A stretch of DNA of 64,000 bases, taken from positions 806,001-870,000 of the forward strand of contig JAULSN010000001.1 of the NCBI GenBank assembly GCA_033439765.1, in the 5' to 3' direction. Position numbers and translations under genes: made by a program. Numbering within the stretch: the stretch's first letter is position 1; every line of letters starts with the position of its first letter. Below the pieces are notes generated by a model. That model made no database searches, was not told where the DNA came from, and saw only the letters and a list, made by a program, of their open reading frames with translations. Of the stretch, positions 11,606 through 22,258 are shown piece by piece. This DNA is from Lasiosphaeria ovina (taxonomy: Eukaryota > Ascomycota > Sordariomycetes > Sordariales > Lasiosphaeriaceae).

Positions 11606-13033
11606 CTAGTCGAAAGGTATCCTCCTCAGATGCTCGCCTCCAGTCCCGCGCTTCCGCATCTCCTCGGCAGCGGCGATGCTGCTGGGCACCTTGATGCCGC
11701 AGCAGTCGCCCCACCCAGTCGGCTGGTGCACATGCCTGACGCCGTCCTTGTCGTCAAAGACGTCGACCTCGCCGCCTTCGTCCGCGTCCTCGTCCGCGTC
11801 GGCCGCGCCCAGCGCCGTCGGGTCCTGCTCGCTCATGCCGTCGGCGGCGGGGATCAGGGACCCGAACAGAAAGTGTTGCATCACGGGCAACTTGCGCAGC
11901 ACCTCGGAGACGAACATGCGGCGCATGCCGCCCTCGACCTTGGACCAGTTCTTGGCACTGCTGATGTCGTCGAGCATCGGGCTGTGCCAGCGCAGCCCCT
12001 TGACCGTCTTGGTGCTGTTGACAAACGCCACCTGGCCAAGGTACAGGTAGTCGTGGGCAAACTCCTCGAGCGTGAGCTCCTGGTGGATGGCGCGCGGCGT
12101 GATGAAAGGGTGGTGCAGCAGCTGGCTGGCGCCGAGGAGGAAGGGGAGGAACTGGTAGTCGTCCAGCCCCCACACCCCGTGCGACCCGGCCGGCTCGAGA
12201 TAGTAGCTGGACTGCACCAGACGCATCACGTCGAGGTAGCGGGCGAAGACGCGCAGGCCGAGCGCGCGGAAGTCGGACCGCTCCAGCACCGACAGCTGGT
12301 ACAGGCACAGCAGCCACATGACGAAGTTGAGCTCGTGGCCGGACCCGTAGTCGATGCGGGCGCGGTTGCCGAAGGATTGGTTGAGGTACACGGCCGCCTC
12401 CTCGCCAGCTATCACGGCGGCAGCCTCGGGATGGCTGGGCGACGTGGACGACAGAGGGCCGAGCAGCACGTTGTGCCACTCCGGGGTGCGCTGCCTAATC
12501 TTGTCGAGAAAGGTGCGGAAGACTTTGTTGCCGAAGCGCGAGCCGCCCTGGTCGTTGGGTGGCGAGTCTCGACACAAGGCCTCGGCTTCATCGAGAATGC
12601 CGAGGATAATCTTGACGGGCTCGCTCAGCTCGCTATCCTTGACGGCCGAGATGGGCGTGTCAACGATAGAGTCGGCCAGCCCAAACACAAAAGACAAAAC
12701 CAGGCGGTATGCGGGCGATGCCAGGAACAGGTCGTGGTCGCTGGGCGACAGGATCCTCCGGCTGGGCACCTTGAAGCTCAACGTCGACACATCTGGGCGT
12801 GGCGGCGGGGCGGGCGTCTCGGGGACCGGGACCGGGTTTGACGGCTCGGCCCTCTTCCGTCGCGGTTCCAGTTTGGGAATGCGGGCTTTGAGATTGATGC
12901 TGCCGGCCGGTGGTGCCGCTGGCGGTGGTGGTGACGATGACAGTGACGTTTGCGCCAAAGGCTCTGTTTGTGGCCTGTCCATCTGCGAGGCCGCACTCTG
13001 GCTCGCCCCTTCCGAAGTTGTGGTAGACGCCAT
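11606..13033 (-). CDS. Serine/threonine phosphatase 2A activator (PTPA), peptidyl-prolyl isomerase, RRD1 type
   Basis: PTPA proteins fold and activate the PP2A catalytic subunit and have peptidyl-prolyl isomerase activity; they act in the cytosol and nucleus. A single exon encodes 475 residues. The PTPA domain runs from about residue 88 to 385, with FLASPAYRLVLSFVFGLADS, the RFGNKVFRTF segment, GNRARIDYGSGHELNF, and WGLDDYQFLPFLLGASQL, all characteristic of the family. The N-terminus is a Ser/Pro-rich extension. The C-terminus carries an acidic stretch and ends with GWGDCCGIKVPSS. Fungi usually have two paralogues; the length and the C-terminal extension favour the RRD1/YPA1 branch over RRD2, which is inference. 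The gene is divergent from RRP46 with 443 nt between the starts, so the two may share a promoter region. Confidence 0.9.
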   Translation of the reverse strand: MASTTTSEGASQSAASQMDRPQTEPLAQTSLSSSPPPPAAPPAGSINLKARIPKLEPRRKRAEPSNPVPVPETPAPPPRPDVSTLSFKVPSRRILSPSDHDLFLASPAYRLVLSFVFGLADSIVDTPISAVKDSELSEPVKIILGILDEAEALCRDSPPNDQGGSRFGNKVFRTFLDKIRQRTPEWHNVLLGPLSSTSPSHPEAAAVIAGEEAAVYLNQSFGNRARIDYGSGHELNFVMWLLCLYQLSVLERSDFRALGLRVFARYLDVMRLVQSSYYLEPAGSHGVWGLDDYQFLPFLLGASQLLHHPFITPRAIHQELTLEEFAHDYLYLGQVAFVNSTKTVKGLRWHSPMLDDISSAKNWSKVEGGMRRMFVSEVLRKLPVMQHFLFGSLIPAADGMSEQDPTALGAADADEDADEGGEVDVFDDKDGVRHVHQPTGWGDCCGIKVPSSIAAAEEMRKRGTGGEHLRRIPFD

Positions 13034-13476
13034 CAGCGACCGGTTTCGAGTTCACTGCTGCAGCCCCTAGATTCCCTGGCTAGTACTGAAGTAACCTGAT
13101 GTATTTCGATTCTGATGTAAGGTACGTTTCCCGGTTGTTTTGATGAAGGATGACGAAAGCTTCCTGAATGCCTCCTGCCCCTCATTCGAATTGGAGGCTC
13201 TCAAGCAACTAGTGTGCTTCGTAGTGCAGGGCCCAACATCCCTGCAAGTGGCCCCATTCTTTGGGCTGCAGACTCTAAAATGCGGGGCAACAGCTGCATG
13301 CCAGCCCGTAGCAATGCCGGAAAGCCTGTCAGCCTCGCGTTGAGCTCAATCAAAACTTCGTCAATCACAGACGTCAACTTGCGCGAGGGAGACGAAAGAC
13401 TCAAAAACGGCTTTTTTGAGAAACCGGCTTCAGGGCTCTGAATCTCAAAGACACCGCCACTTCCAAGTCAATAATC

Positions 13477-14484
13477 ATGACTGTCATTCCTGAAGCCACC
13501 CTGTCTGTGCTCCCGCGCGCAGACGGGTCTGCCAGATACGCTCATGCAGGCTACACAGTGACGGCTTCAGTGAACGGGCCCATTGAAGCCCAGCGACGCG
13601 ATGAACACGCATTCGAGGCCCACGTCGATGTCGTCGTGCGACCCGCGGCCGGGACTGGAGGTAGGAAGCTTAGGCACCCTGAAACTCAACTTTGGGGCCC
13701 GTTTTGTGCTTACCGTGTCTCTTCTATAATAAGGCACACGAGAACGACACCTGGAATCCATCATCGAATCGTCGCTCACTCAACTCATCCTCGTAAAGAA
13801 CTTCCCGCGCCAGCTCATCCAGATCGTGCTTCAGATCGAGACCACGCCCGACAACGACTATGTCAACACAAAGCTTGTTCAGGCTAGCCTGGTAAGGGCC
13901 CTGCTTCTTGGCGTCCATGTGCCCGTGATCTGCCCTGTCGCTCTGAACCAGGCGACACGGGGCCTCGCCCCTTCTCTTCCTTCTACCTCTCACACACACG
14001 CTTGCCGGCGGCTCGTCTCATTTTCGTTTTTCTACTTTGAATACATATTAACTGCTCACCCTGTTAGAATTTCCCCATTGTGCCATCCCTGCTTCAGGCT
14101 GCCGTTCTGGCGCTGATCTCGGCCGCCGTGCCGATGAGAGCGACGGCAACAGCCAGCGTTGTAGCAGTCGTGTCCCAGGAAGGGACCAAGAGACTGGTAG
14201 TAGATCCTTCTCCGCGAGATCTCGAACAGGCCCAGTCGGTCCATGTGCTGGCTTTCACATCTCATGACGAGCTTCTCCTTGCAGAGAGCGAAGGCGATTT
14301 TACGGTCAAAGAGTGGGACGGAGTCTACGAAGCAGCCCTGAAAATCTGCTGCCGTCCCACATCGACCAAGGCCGGTATCGATGTGATGCTCGACGACAGC
14401 GAGGATGCCGCCGGCTCCGATATGCGCCAGTTCCTCCGGTCAACCGTGGAAGCCAAAGTAGCGGCAGACCTCTATTGGAAGTGA
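13477..14484 (+). CDS. RRP46: Exosome complex component RRP46 (RNase PH-like)
   Basis: A subunit of the six-member RNase PH ring of the RNA exosome, which processes and degrades RNA in nucleus and cytoplasm; the eukaryotic ring is catalytically inactive. Exons 13477..13660, 13734..13891 and 14068..14484 join in phase across introns starting GTAGGA and GTAAGG, giving 252 residues. Family features include the early strand pattern (LSVLPRADGSARYAH), RERHLESIIESSLTQLI, LIQIVLQIETT, then NFPIVPSLLQAAVLALISA in the third exon. The length suits RRP46, which is short among ring subunits; an MTR3-type subunit is a less likely alternative. The start codon is the first ATG of the frame, with an A at -3 (ATCATGA). 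Confidence 0.87.
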
Positions 14485-14807
14485 GGCTTCGGCTGAGGAT
14501 TGCCAAACCTGTCTCGTCTTGGTCGGAGCCCAACTGTCAGGCTAGGCGCTCTCAAGGTCGAGACTGAGCATGAAAAGAGCTGCTCCGTTGTTCATCAGCC
14601 GCCGACGACATAGCGTTGCATCACGGCCGTGGCGGCGATAGACACGGCTTGTGTACCAGAGCAGCAAGCCGTGGAAGAGGAGGATGCGAGCATGGATCCC
14701 ACGAGACAGCCGGAAATGGCTGCGCGGCTACAAGCTGCAAATCAGCAAGTCGGCAGTTATCGCGGCTTGCGAATCATCACATGAAAGCTCTTGCAATGGA
14801 CAGCATG

Positions 14808-14828
14808 CTACCTACCTACCTACCTACC
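14808..14828. repeat. (CCTA)n microsatellite
   Basis: Five or so perfect tandem copies of CCTA downstream of RRP46. It resembles the CCTA/TAGG-rich palindromes found elsewhere between genes of this window. Confidence 0.8.
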
Positions 14829-15747
14829 CCTTTTTGGGGTCGTTTTACCACCGCTCGTACTTTTTTCTTGGCAAAAGCTCTTGGTGTCCGTCGTGATGGA
14901 TAGTATCGTCGCCTCAAACAATTGGGGGTCCGCCCGCACGGCCGTTCGCGTTTTGGGATTTCCCCGTCAGCGGGCCAGGGCCTTGTTTCAGCTCACTCTC
15001 TTGCTCCCTACCACCCATCGAGGGCTGTGACACTGACGAGTTCCCTGGGGCTTCGGACACGCCCTTCTCTTTCTTTTTGCAGGGTTGAGGCTAAATAAGC
15101 AGCAGCTGCCTGAGAAGGAACCTCGAAACCGGGCGCATGCTCTCGTCCATGTGCAGCGACACGAGCTTCAAGCCGATGAACCTAGTCGATAGCAGCCCCA
15201 TTTACTTACTCCGGAGGAAGGTACGGATACGGAGCACTTTACCTAGGGTTTGTCTCGGTGCTTTGGCGCTTTCGCACCCTGTATCCGTAGGTAGTAGCGC
15301 CTCCGTACTCCGACGGTACTGTATGTATAGTATTGTATGCACAGTATCCGTACAGTATGTACATACAGTACAATATGCATTGAAGAGTCTCTCTCCACAG
15401 TGGACTGGTGCTTGAGACAAAGCCAAACGCCTCTTTACCACTATCCGAGTCATGATTATTGCGGTGGGACTGTGCAGTACTGTGCTGGGCAACTCATAAC
15501 TTAGGGACGTATTGTTGATTGGCAGCGATGCCGACTTTCGAGGTACAAGAGCCAGAACGGTTCCTGCGGGGGATGCGTCATCGCCGCGGGTCAAACCAGA
15601 GCTGCAAAGAACATTTTGCAGCGTCGCTATTCGTCGTCAAAAGTTTCCAAACATTTGCGACGACGGCAGGATCGTACGTGGGAGTGCTTGAGAGCCTGGA
15701 ATCGTTATGCGGCTGCTTTGGTTGGGATATTCGTACCTCACCTGACG

Positions 15748-15792
15748 CCAGGCCCGCCCCAGGGACCGACCCAGGCCCGCCCAGGGACCGAC
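15748..15792. repeat. Two-copy GC-rich tandem repeat
   Basis: Two adjacent copies of a 22-23 nt unit built on CAGGGACCGACCCAGG, differing by one C in a run. It is not in a gene. Confidence 0.75.
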
Positions 15793-17178
15793 CCAGGGCT
15801 GCAAGCATACCGAACAGCTTCTTGTTGCAGAATGATCCTCAGCGGGGCTGGCCCGAGCTGCAGATTTGCCAGCGAAGGCAATCCGTGCCGCTCGATGATG
15901 CCGCACTAGCGTCCCACCCCCACTGCTCGCCTCCAGACCCTAGCGTCGCGGAGAAAACATGAGACTCGCTCGGCGCTTCTCTTTTTGCGCGTCTGGCTCC
16001 TGGCACCCGGCACCCAGCACCGAGCAGGCTCAAGGCCGGCAGCTCCTGGCAAGCTCAGGTCAGGCTGCAAGTTCCCTGCCACTTACCCTTTGAACAAGCT
16101 TTCAAGCCACACGGACCGACGAGATTCTCGTGTAGGAACCGCCCTTGCACCTCTTGCCCGTAAGCGGCCCGCTCGTCCCCTCTAACCTCCTATTGCTCCT
16201 ATCTTGAGCGTCCAATGTGTAGGAACCAGGAGTCTGGATTGTTGACAGGAGCCGCCAATGCAACGGGGAACGCGGAGACGGGGGTCTTGTTTGGAATCCC
16301 AAGTGTCATCCCCCTATTACCGACCTATTTTTATTTTTCTTGTCATCCAAAGCGATGGGAGGTTAAGACGTGGCAATACGGATACCTACCGTAGTTACGT
16401 TGGTTCGTCGTCGCACCGAGAAGCTCGAAAGTGACATGGCGGCTGATACCAGCAGCACTGGTAGGGACGGACCCAGCCCGCCATTGCAAAAAACGGCACA
16501 CTCTTCTGGAACATCTAGACAGCGACGCGGGCCTGGCTGGCTGGCTGGCCAGCATTGCGACTGTCGGGTGCCGGGCCTGAGCCGTCTTCTGCGGTATGTA
16601 TGTACGTACTTCGTACCTTTGTATCCATCGTTGCTGTCCAGGGAGGAAGGTAAGGTATAATCATACCTTAGACAAATACGTGAAGGGACATCGCCGCTTG
16701 AGGATGCAAATTGGGCTGGTCTCAAATCCCCAAGCACCGCCTAGGGTTCAGGGTACATTCAATACGTGCCGTAGGTATTGTCCCCGTACCTCTGTATCGA
16801 ACATTCCGCACGCAGCTCCTCTGGGCAACCCCTTCCCTGGAGCACAGGCACTAATGATATCGAGCTGCGAGCCGCTTCACCCGCCATCCCTGACCAGCCC
16901 CGACATGCTTGATATTAAGCCACACGCACTATCACGATGCTCCTTTCTTCTCTCTCTAGTCTTCAGTCTTCACCTCGATGACCCAAACCTTTCGCCCTCT
17001 CCCAAACCCGCACCTTCTGTCGCCCTTCCTCCTTCTCTTCACCTGAAGCGCACGTTGGAAGCAGAGCTCTGGTAGTTCTTGTATTTACATGTACATGTAC
17101 CTTTGTCTCCTGCATCCAACTTTGCGGCCTTTTGCTCTTTCCTTTCTCTCTATTTACTGCAGCCCTTCAATATTTGTT

Positions 17179-17186
17179 TATATATA
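17179..17186 (+). promoter_or_regulatory. TATA-like element, possible NAD kinase promoter
   Basis: TATATATA stands in an otherwise pyrimidine-rich region (preceded by CTTTCCTTTCTCTC). The following sequence CATTCTTCATCTAGAC looks like a fungal CT-rich transcription start region. If used, it gives a leader of about 1.5 kb before the NAD kinase ATG. Placement is inference. Confidence 0.25.
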
Positions 17187-18753
17187 GATCTCCCGTCATT
17201 CTTCATCTAGACTTCTAAACGCCGTCACGCTCTCGGACCTTGAGCTTCCTCCAATCGCCTCGGGCATCACTCTATCACTTCGGTCGACTCTGCATTGGCT
17301 TCGTTCCTTCTCCATCACCATCGGCCTGCACCTGACTCTAGTTGGCGGTGCTACTACCCTTAGGATTATTTTACCGGTATAGCCACTTTCCTTGGCTGAC
17401 CGAATAGACCATAGACCCATCCATCTGGGCGTCCGACTGGTTGTTGCAACTCATTGAGATTTGTTGCACCCTCATTGTTCTTTGCTCCACTACTACGTGG
17501 GTGGCCACGTGCAGCACGCTGCACCCCAAATCACGCACAGCGCCCAATCGTATACCTTTGCAAAGCCAATTGCCACAGAGTACACAAAGCCCAGACTGCA
17601 ACCACGGGATTCCACAACCTTACTTAGTCAATTGTTCATTGAGAGAGTAACCCCGCCACCGAGCCCCTCAGCGCCACACTTTTCCAAGTCAACAGATTCG
17701 TTCCCGTTTCGCTGTCACGCACTCATTTTTGCTCGATCCTTCAGCATTGGCGTATTCGCTCTTCGCCGAGGCCGTCATTTGTTTTTAATAATCCTCCCGT
17801 TTGTTCACCCGAGGTGGTTTGGACGGAAGCTCTTGTAAGAAACCCCCTCCGAACATTGAAGATGAGATTGATTCGCGATGGCCGCGGGGGCAGGCACCCT
17901 GAACGTGTCGGGTGGATTTGCGGCAGGCACCCGGCCAGCAGACACGCAGCTTTTGGTGGGGTTGGCTGACTGGTGTGGGCCGTTCTCTCCACTGCAGGTT
18001 GACCGCCGAGTCCGGATCCAAGCAAGCGACTTCCAACTGCCCAGGTGGTGACTTGTGTGTTTTGACAGCACACAATCATCTACATCTGTTTTACAGTATT
18101 GCTCTTAAGAACACACCACAAAGCATCGGTCCTCGAGCTGGTGTTGCGCCACTGCCTAGCTATTCGAATCCTTGGAGCAAGCAAGCCTCACCAACTTTCT
18201 GCATCTAGGTTGCTTGCGAGCCGTCTCTGGCCGCCGAGTGACGTCGCCAAGGCAGAGCGCCCCTCGGGTCGGTTCCCGCCTCGTTCGTGCCCGCTTGTGC
18301 TTTCTTGCGTCTGCGTCTGCGTGCTATCTGCGTGCTGCGTGCCGTGCTGCAGCCTGCGTTACACAAGTAAGCCAGGTGCATTGCAGGTCTTCCATTTGGC
18401 TGCGTCGGGTTTCGGTCTGATCGGGTCGTGCGAGCCCGCTGTTCCGCCGCCTTCGAATTCCAGGTTCCCAGTGTCTTTGATTCGCTGCGACCTCGTTTGG
18501 CGGCGAGACTGCATTGTACTGCACTACCATCGTGCAGCGCCCCGACCACAACGCTGTGGGGTTATTTCCGGGGGCCTTTGTTAAGCCAGCGCGAGGTGAA
18601 GCGGCGCTGTTTAGGCCCAACAGGGCGCCTGGCCAAGACACGGCTAGCGAGCCAGCCCAGAAGGTCCCAGACCTCCAGGGACTACCCAACACACTAAGAA
18701 TCACTACGACCACGGACGGGCCGAAAATAGACAGTCCGCGCAGCTGTTCGAAC

Positions 18754-20734
18754 ATGTCCGGCCCAATTTCATCGCCCACAGCGATTCACCCAGCCCTTAT
18801 TAGTCCGCTGGCTGATCTCACCTTCCCACCGCTGCCGCTGCCCGAGCATGGACTTAATAAGTCGTCCGCCTCTCCGTCCGACGCCAACCGTCCCCAGAGC
18901 TCCAGTGCTGTCTCCGCACACATGACAACACCTCCGGAGCCTCCGACCTCTCCCCGAAATGCCGTCAACGCTGATTTCGCGTCCGTTGAGCCATCACTAG
19001 GCCCCCAACCGACGACGACGCCCTCGAACTCGGACTTGCATCAAGGGACCACCCCTTCTGCTCTCCACGAGCCGCCGCATTCTCACCCGGCTTCTGCCCA
19101 CCGCAAGAACGCCCTCTCGGTTGAGTCCGTCCCGCGCCAGACTATTATGAAGGCTCTGGCCTCAGTGGCACGCAACAACAAGCCCGAGGCCCTGTCGCTT
19201 AGCGGAATGCTGTCTGCACACAAGACCGCCACCATGCCTTCCGGTGGTGACATGCGCCCCTCCACTTCTTCGTCGCAGCAGCTGTGCGACGCTCTCAACG
19301 GCCTTGCCCAGGTCCAGAACGTCCGCGGCCAGAGCATGACGCCCACCGCCGCCTTCCCCTCGCTCCAGTCACCTTGTTTCTACCACAATCGATTCGACGA
19401 CGCCGTCGACATCGACAAGGTGCTCGAGGAAATCAAGAACGACGACTGGGTTTCGCACTCGCGTCTCGTGCAGACAGCCACCAGCGTCCGAGAGGTCTCG
19501 AAGCAGCTCCAGCGCCGCCCCATCAAGCGTGCTGTGAGAAATGTCATGATCGTAACCAAAGCCCGCGACAACCAGCTGGTCGTTTTCACACGTGAACTGA
19601 CCCAGTGGCTACTCCGGACCCCGCGCTACGGCTCCGACCTCGGCGTCAATGTGTTTGTCGACGCCAAGCTCCGCAATTCAAAACGCTTCAATGCGCCCGG
19701 AATCGTTGCCGAGAACCCCCGCTTCCAGGAGATGCTCCAATACTGGTCGCCTGACCTCTGCTGGACCCAGCCCGAGAAGTTCGACCTCGTGTTAACACTC
19801 GGCGGTGATGGTACCGTCCTGTTCACGTCATGGCTCTTTCAGCGGATTGTACCCCCAGTCCTGTCGTTTAGCCTCGGCAGTCTCGGCTTCTTGACGAGCT
19901 TTGAGTTTGAGAGGTACAAGGACCACCTCAATCGCGTCATGGGTGACGAGGGGATGCGCGTCAACCTGCGCATGCGCTTCACCTGCACCGTGTACCGCGA
20001 CGGCCCCATGGGCCACGAGATGGAGGAAGGCGAACAGTTCGAAGTCCTGAACGAGCTCGTCATCGACCGTGGCCCGTCGCCGTATGTTTCCAACTTGGAG
20101 TTGTATGGCGATAATGAGCTTTTGACTGTGATCCAGGCCGACGGCTGCATCTTCTCGACCCCGACTGGTAAGCTTGACGTCACCCTGCCTTGTCCTGACG
20201 CATCTATGTTTTGTTCCGTGCTCTAATGCCTCTTTTCTTATAGGATCCACAGCATATTCTCTTTCGGCCGGTGGCTCGCTTGTCCACCCAGATATTCCGG
20301 CCATTCTACTGACCCCGATATGTCCGCACACATTATCTTTCCGGCCCATGGTGCTGTCGGACACCATGCTGTTGCGTGTGTCGATCCCGCGCAACAGCCG
20401 CGCCACTGCATACTGCGCCTTTGACGGCAAGGGCCGCGTTGAACTGAAGCAGGGAGACCATGTCACCATCACGGCGTCGCAGTACCCCTTCCCCACAGTA
20501 GTGCGTACCGATACGGAGTGGTTCGACAGCGTCTCGCGCACCCTGCGCTGGAATGTACGCGCCGCCACACAGAAGGCCTTCGATACCGGCGATAGCGCCG
20601 TCGGTAGCGAGGATGGGAAAACCGAGGAAGACGACGGCTGGGACATCGACACAGACTCTGCCTGCTATGTTAGCGAAGAGAGCAGTACCAGTGCGAGCCC
20701 GCTCCGAAGACAGATGAGTTTACTGGGATTTTAA
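18754..20734 (+). CDS. NAD(+)/NADH kinase (UTR1-like)
   Basis: Phosphorylates NAD(H) to NADP(H) using ATP, supplying NADPH for biosynthesis and oxidative defence. Exons 18754..20167 and 20244..20734 join across a GTAAGC..TAG intron, restoring SSTPTG-STAYSLSAGGS, giving 634 residues. The diagnostic GGDGT motif lies near residue 350 (LVLTLGGDGTVLF), followed by LGSLGFLTSFEF, the NELVIDRGPSPY motif, and GSTAYSLSAGG, which lines the active site. The first 220 residues are a Ser/Pro/Thr-rich extension seen in filamentous fungi. The C-terminus has an acidic tail and ends RRQMSLLGF. No mitochondrial presequence is evident, so a cytosolic UTR1-type enzyme is more likely than POS5. The open frame continues upstream to 18514 but that part does not look like protein; I chose the ATG at 18754. 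Confidence 0.93.
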
Positions 20735-22258
20735 AAAAGAAAGATAAACAAGACGGCAGTGCAAACGCCACAGCGATGAGTAGAGCGCATTCGAATTCTT
20801 TTTTTTCTTATTTTTGGACATTGAAAGGCAAGAGGGGCCGTTTTTGGGGAACCATTCACAGCATTTATCATTCACATACTTTGCATTAAGACAACCGGGA
20901 TGACGCTACAGCCGGACGAGCGGGAGGGAAAGGATTGACAGGACCGTTTTGTTCATATGGGTTTTTGATACTTCTTGTGTGGTCCAATCGGCGTTTAGGG
21001 GGGGACCTTTCTGGCATGGCCACCTGCGAGACTCATTTTTTATCTCGTTTGGCCAAAGGGCCCATCAACACTAACTCGAAGATGAAGTCTGATTTCTTTT
21101 TAGCTTTTCTATTGAACAAATATGGATTACTTGTGTCGAACCGTCGCGGCATAAGAAGTAGAAACAGGGCGGCAGGCCAGGAGGGCAGCAAGATAGAGCG
21201 AAGAAGAGGTGGGCAGTTGTGCTGGGGATGCAGACTCTCAGGGTTACAGTACATAAAAGACAACCGATGTCGTCTACCACTTGCTTCTTCATTAATACAA
21301 ACTTCTCAGTCTCGCATGTCGTGCCTTGCATTCAGAATAACGCCACCAACAAAAACACAGATGCCATTGTGGATTACCGCATCTGTTTCCAAGCTTGTCT
21401 TAGGCGCGGCCGAGGTTCAACGCGTCGGATGCAAATTTACCCGAGTGAGTGAAGCGCTTATTTGGCTAGAGCTTCTGACTGAAACTTGACAGTTTTCGCC
21501 CGACTCCCAAGAACTAGTTAATTAGCCCAATCAACAAAGAAATTGAACGTCATGGCAACATCACAATCTTGCCACCTGCGGTTCTCTTAGCCCAGGACTT
21601 ACCTCTAGGTTCCGTCCAATCTGGGTTTTACGTCACATTCAGAGGCAGGACCATCCATCCGAACTCAGTCAGTCTTATTTCACTAGGAACATGAACAGCG
21701 CAGGCGGGAAAGTCAATCCTTAGTTTGTACAGGTTGGTCAAACCAAGCAAACCAATTGGTAATATTTTGCGCCCACACTAGGTTGAATAAACAACAGCTA
21801 TAAACACTGATATTGGGTACCTCCAGTGGGAAAAAATAACAAGAAAAATCCGAGACCGAGCCTCAAATCCCCTTCCCCATCCTAGCCACACATATATACA
21901 AACTATACGGAATGATATAAACAAGAACACCGGCCTTTTCCTTCCATATTCTCCATCCAGGTCATCCAAAAAGGGTAAACCCCCCCCCCCTCAAAATACA
22001 TCCGCCGAAACCTTCCCAAAGACTGAAAATAATTCCGCCGCCGGCCCCGCCAGAAATAACAAGACATAAAGTGCTTTTTTGCTTGCCTCAAAACAAAACC
22101 ACAAAGGCACAATACCCGGCTCGGCTTGGTTAACGGGAAGAACCTCGATGGGCATACCGTGAAAACTCAGGGCCAGCGGATCGGGTGCTCGAAGACCCCG
22201 AAAATGGAAGACACCTTTCAGCTTTTCCACACGACAAGGTGAAGTGGGTGGACCATCA
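20735..22258. other. Intergenic, between convergent genes
   Basis: The 3' flanks of NAD kinase (plus) and the homeodomain gene (minus) meet here. There is a C run near 21980-21990. No gene is supported. Confidence 0.5.

Larger units (their letters stand above)
14485..18753. other. Long gene-free stretch, upstream of NAD kinase
   Basis: No protein-like open frame is present over 4.3 kb. It contains a (CCTA)n run at 14808..14828, a 22-23 nt tandem duplication at 15748..15792, a region of GTAC-rich short palindromes near 15300-15380, and pyrimidine-rich sequence from about 16900 onward. A TATA-like element at 17179..17186 could start a leader of roughly 1.5 kb for the NAD kinase gene. Small open frames in that leader are not conserved-looking. 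Confidence 0.45.

Noticed and set aside
11600..12841. 413-codon open frame on the plus strand
   Set aside because: It is antisense to the PTPA gene; composition is an artefact of its GC-rich third positions and no domain is visible.
18514..18753. In-frame upstream extension of NAD kinase
   Set aside because: Open but not protein-like; likely leader sequence. The start at 18754 begins the recognisable Ser/Pro-rich N-terminus.
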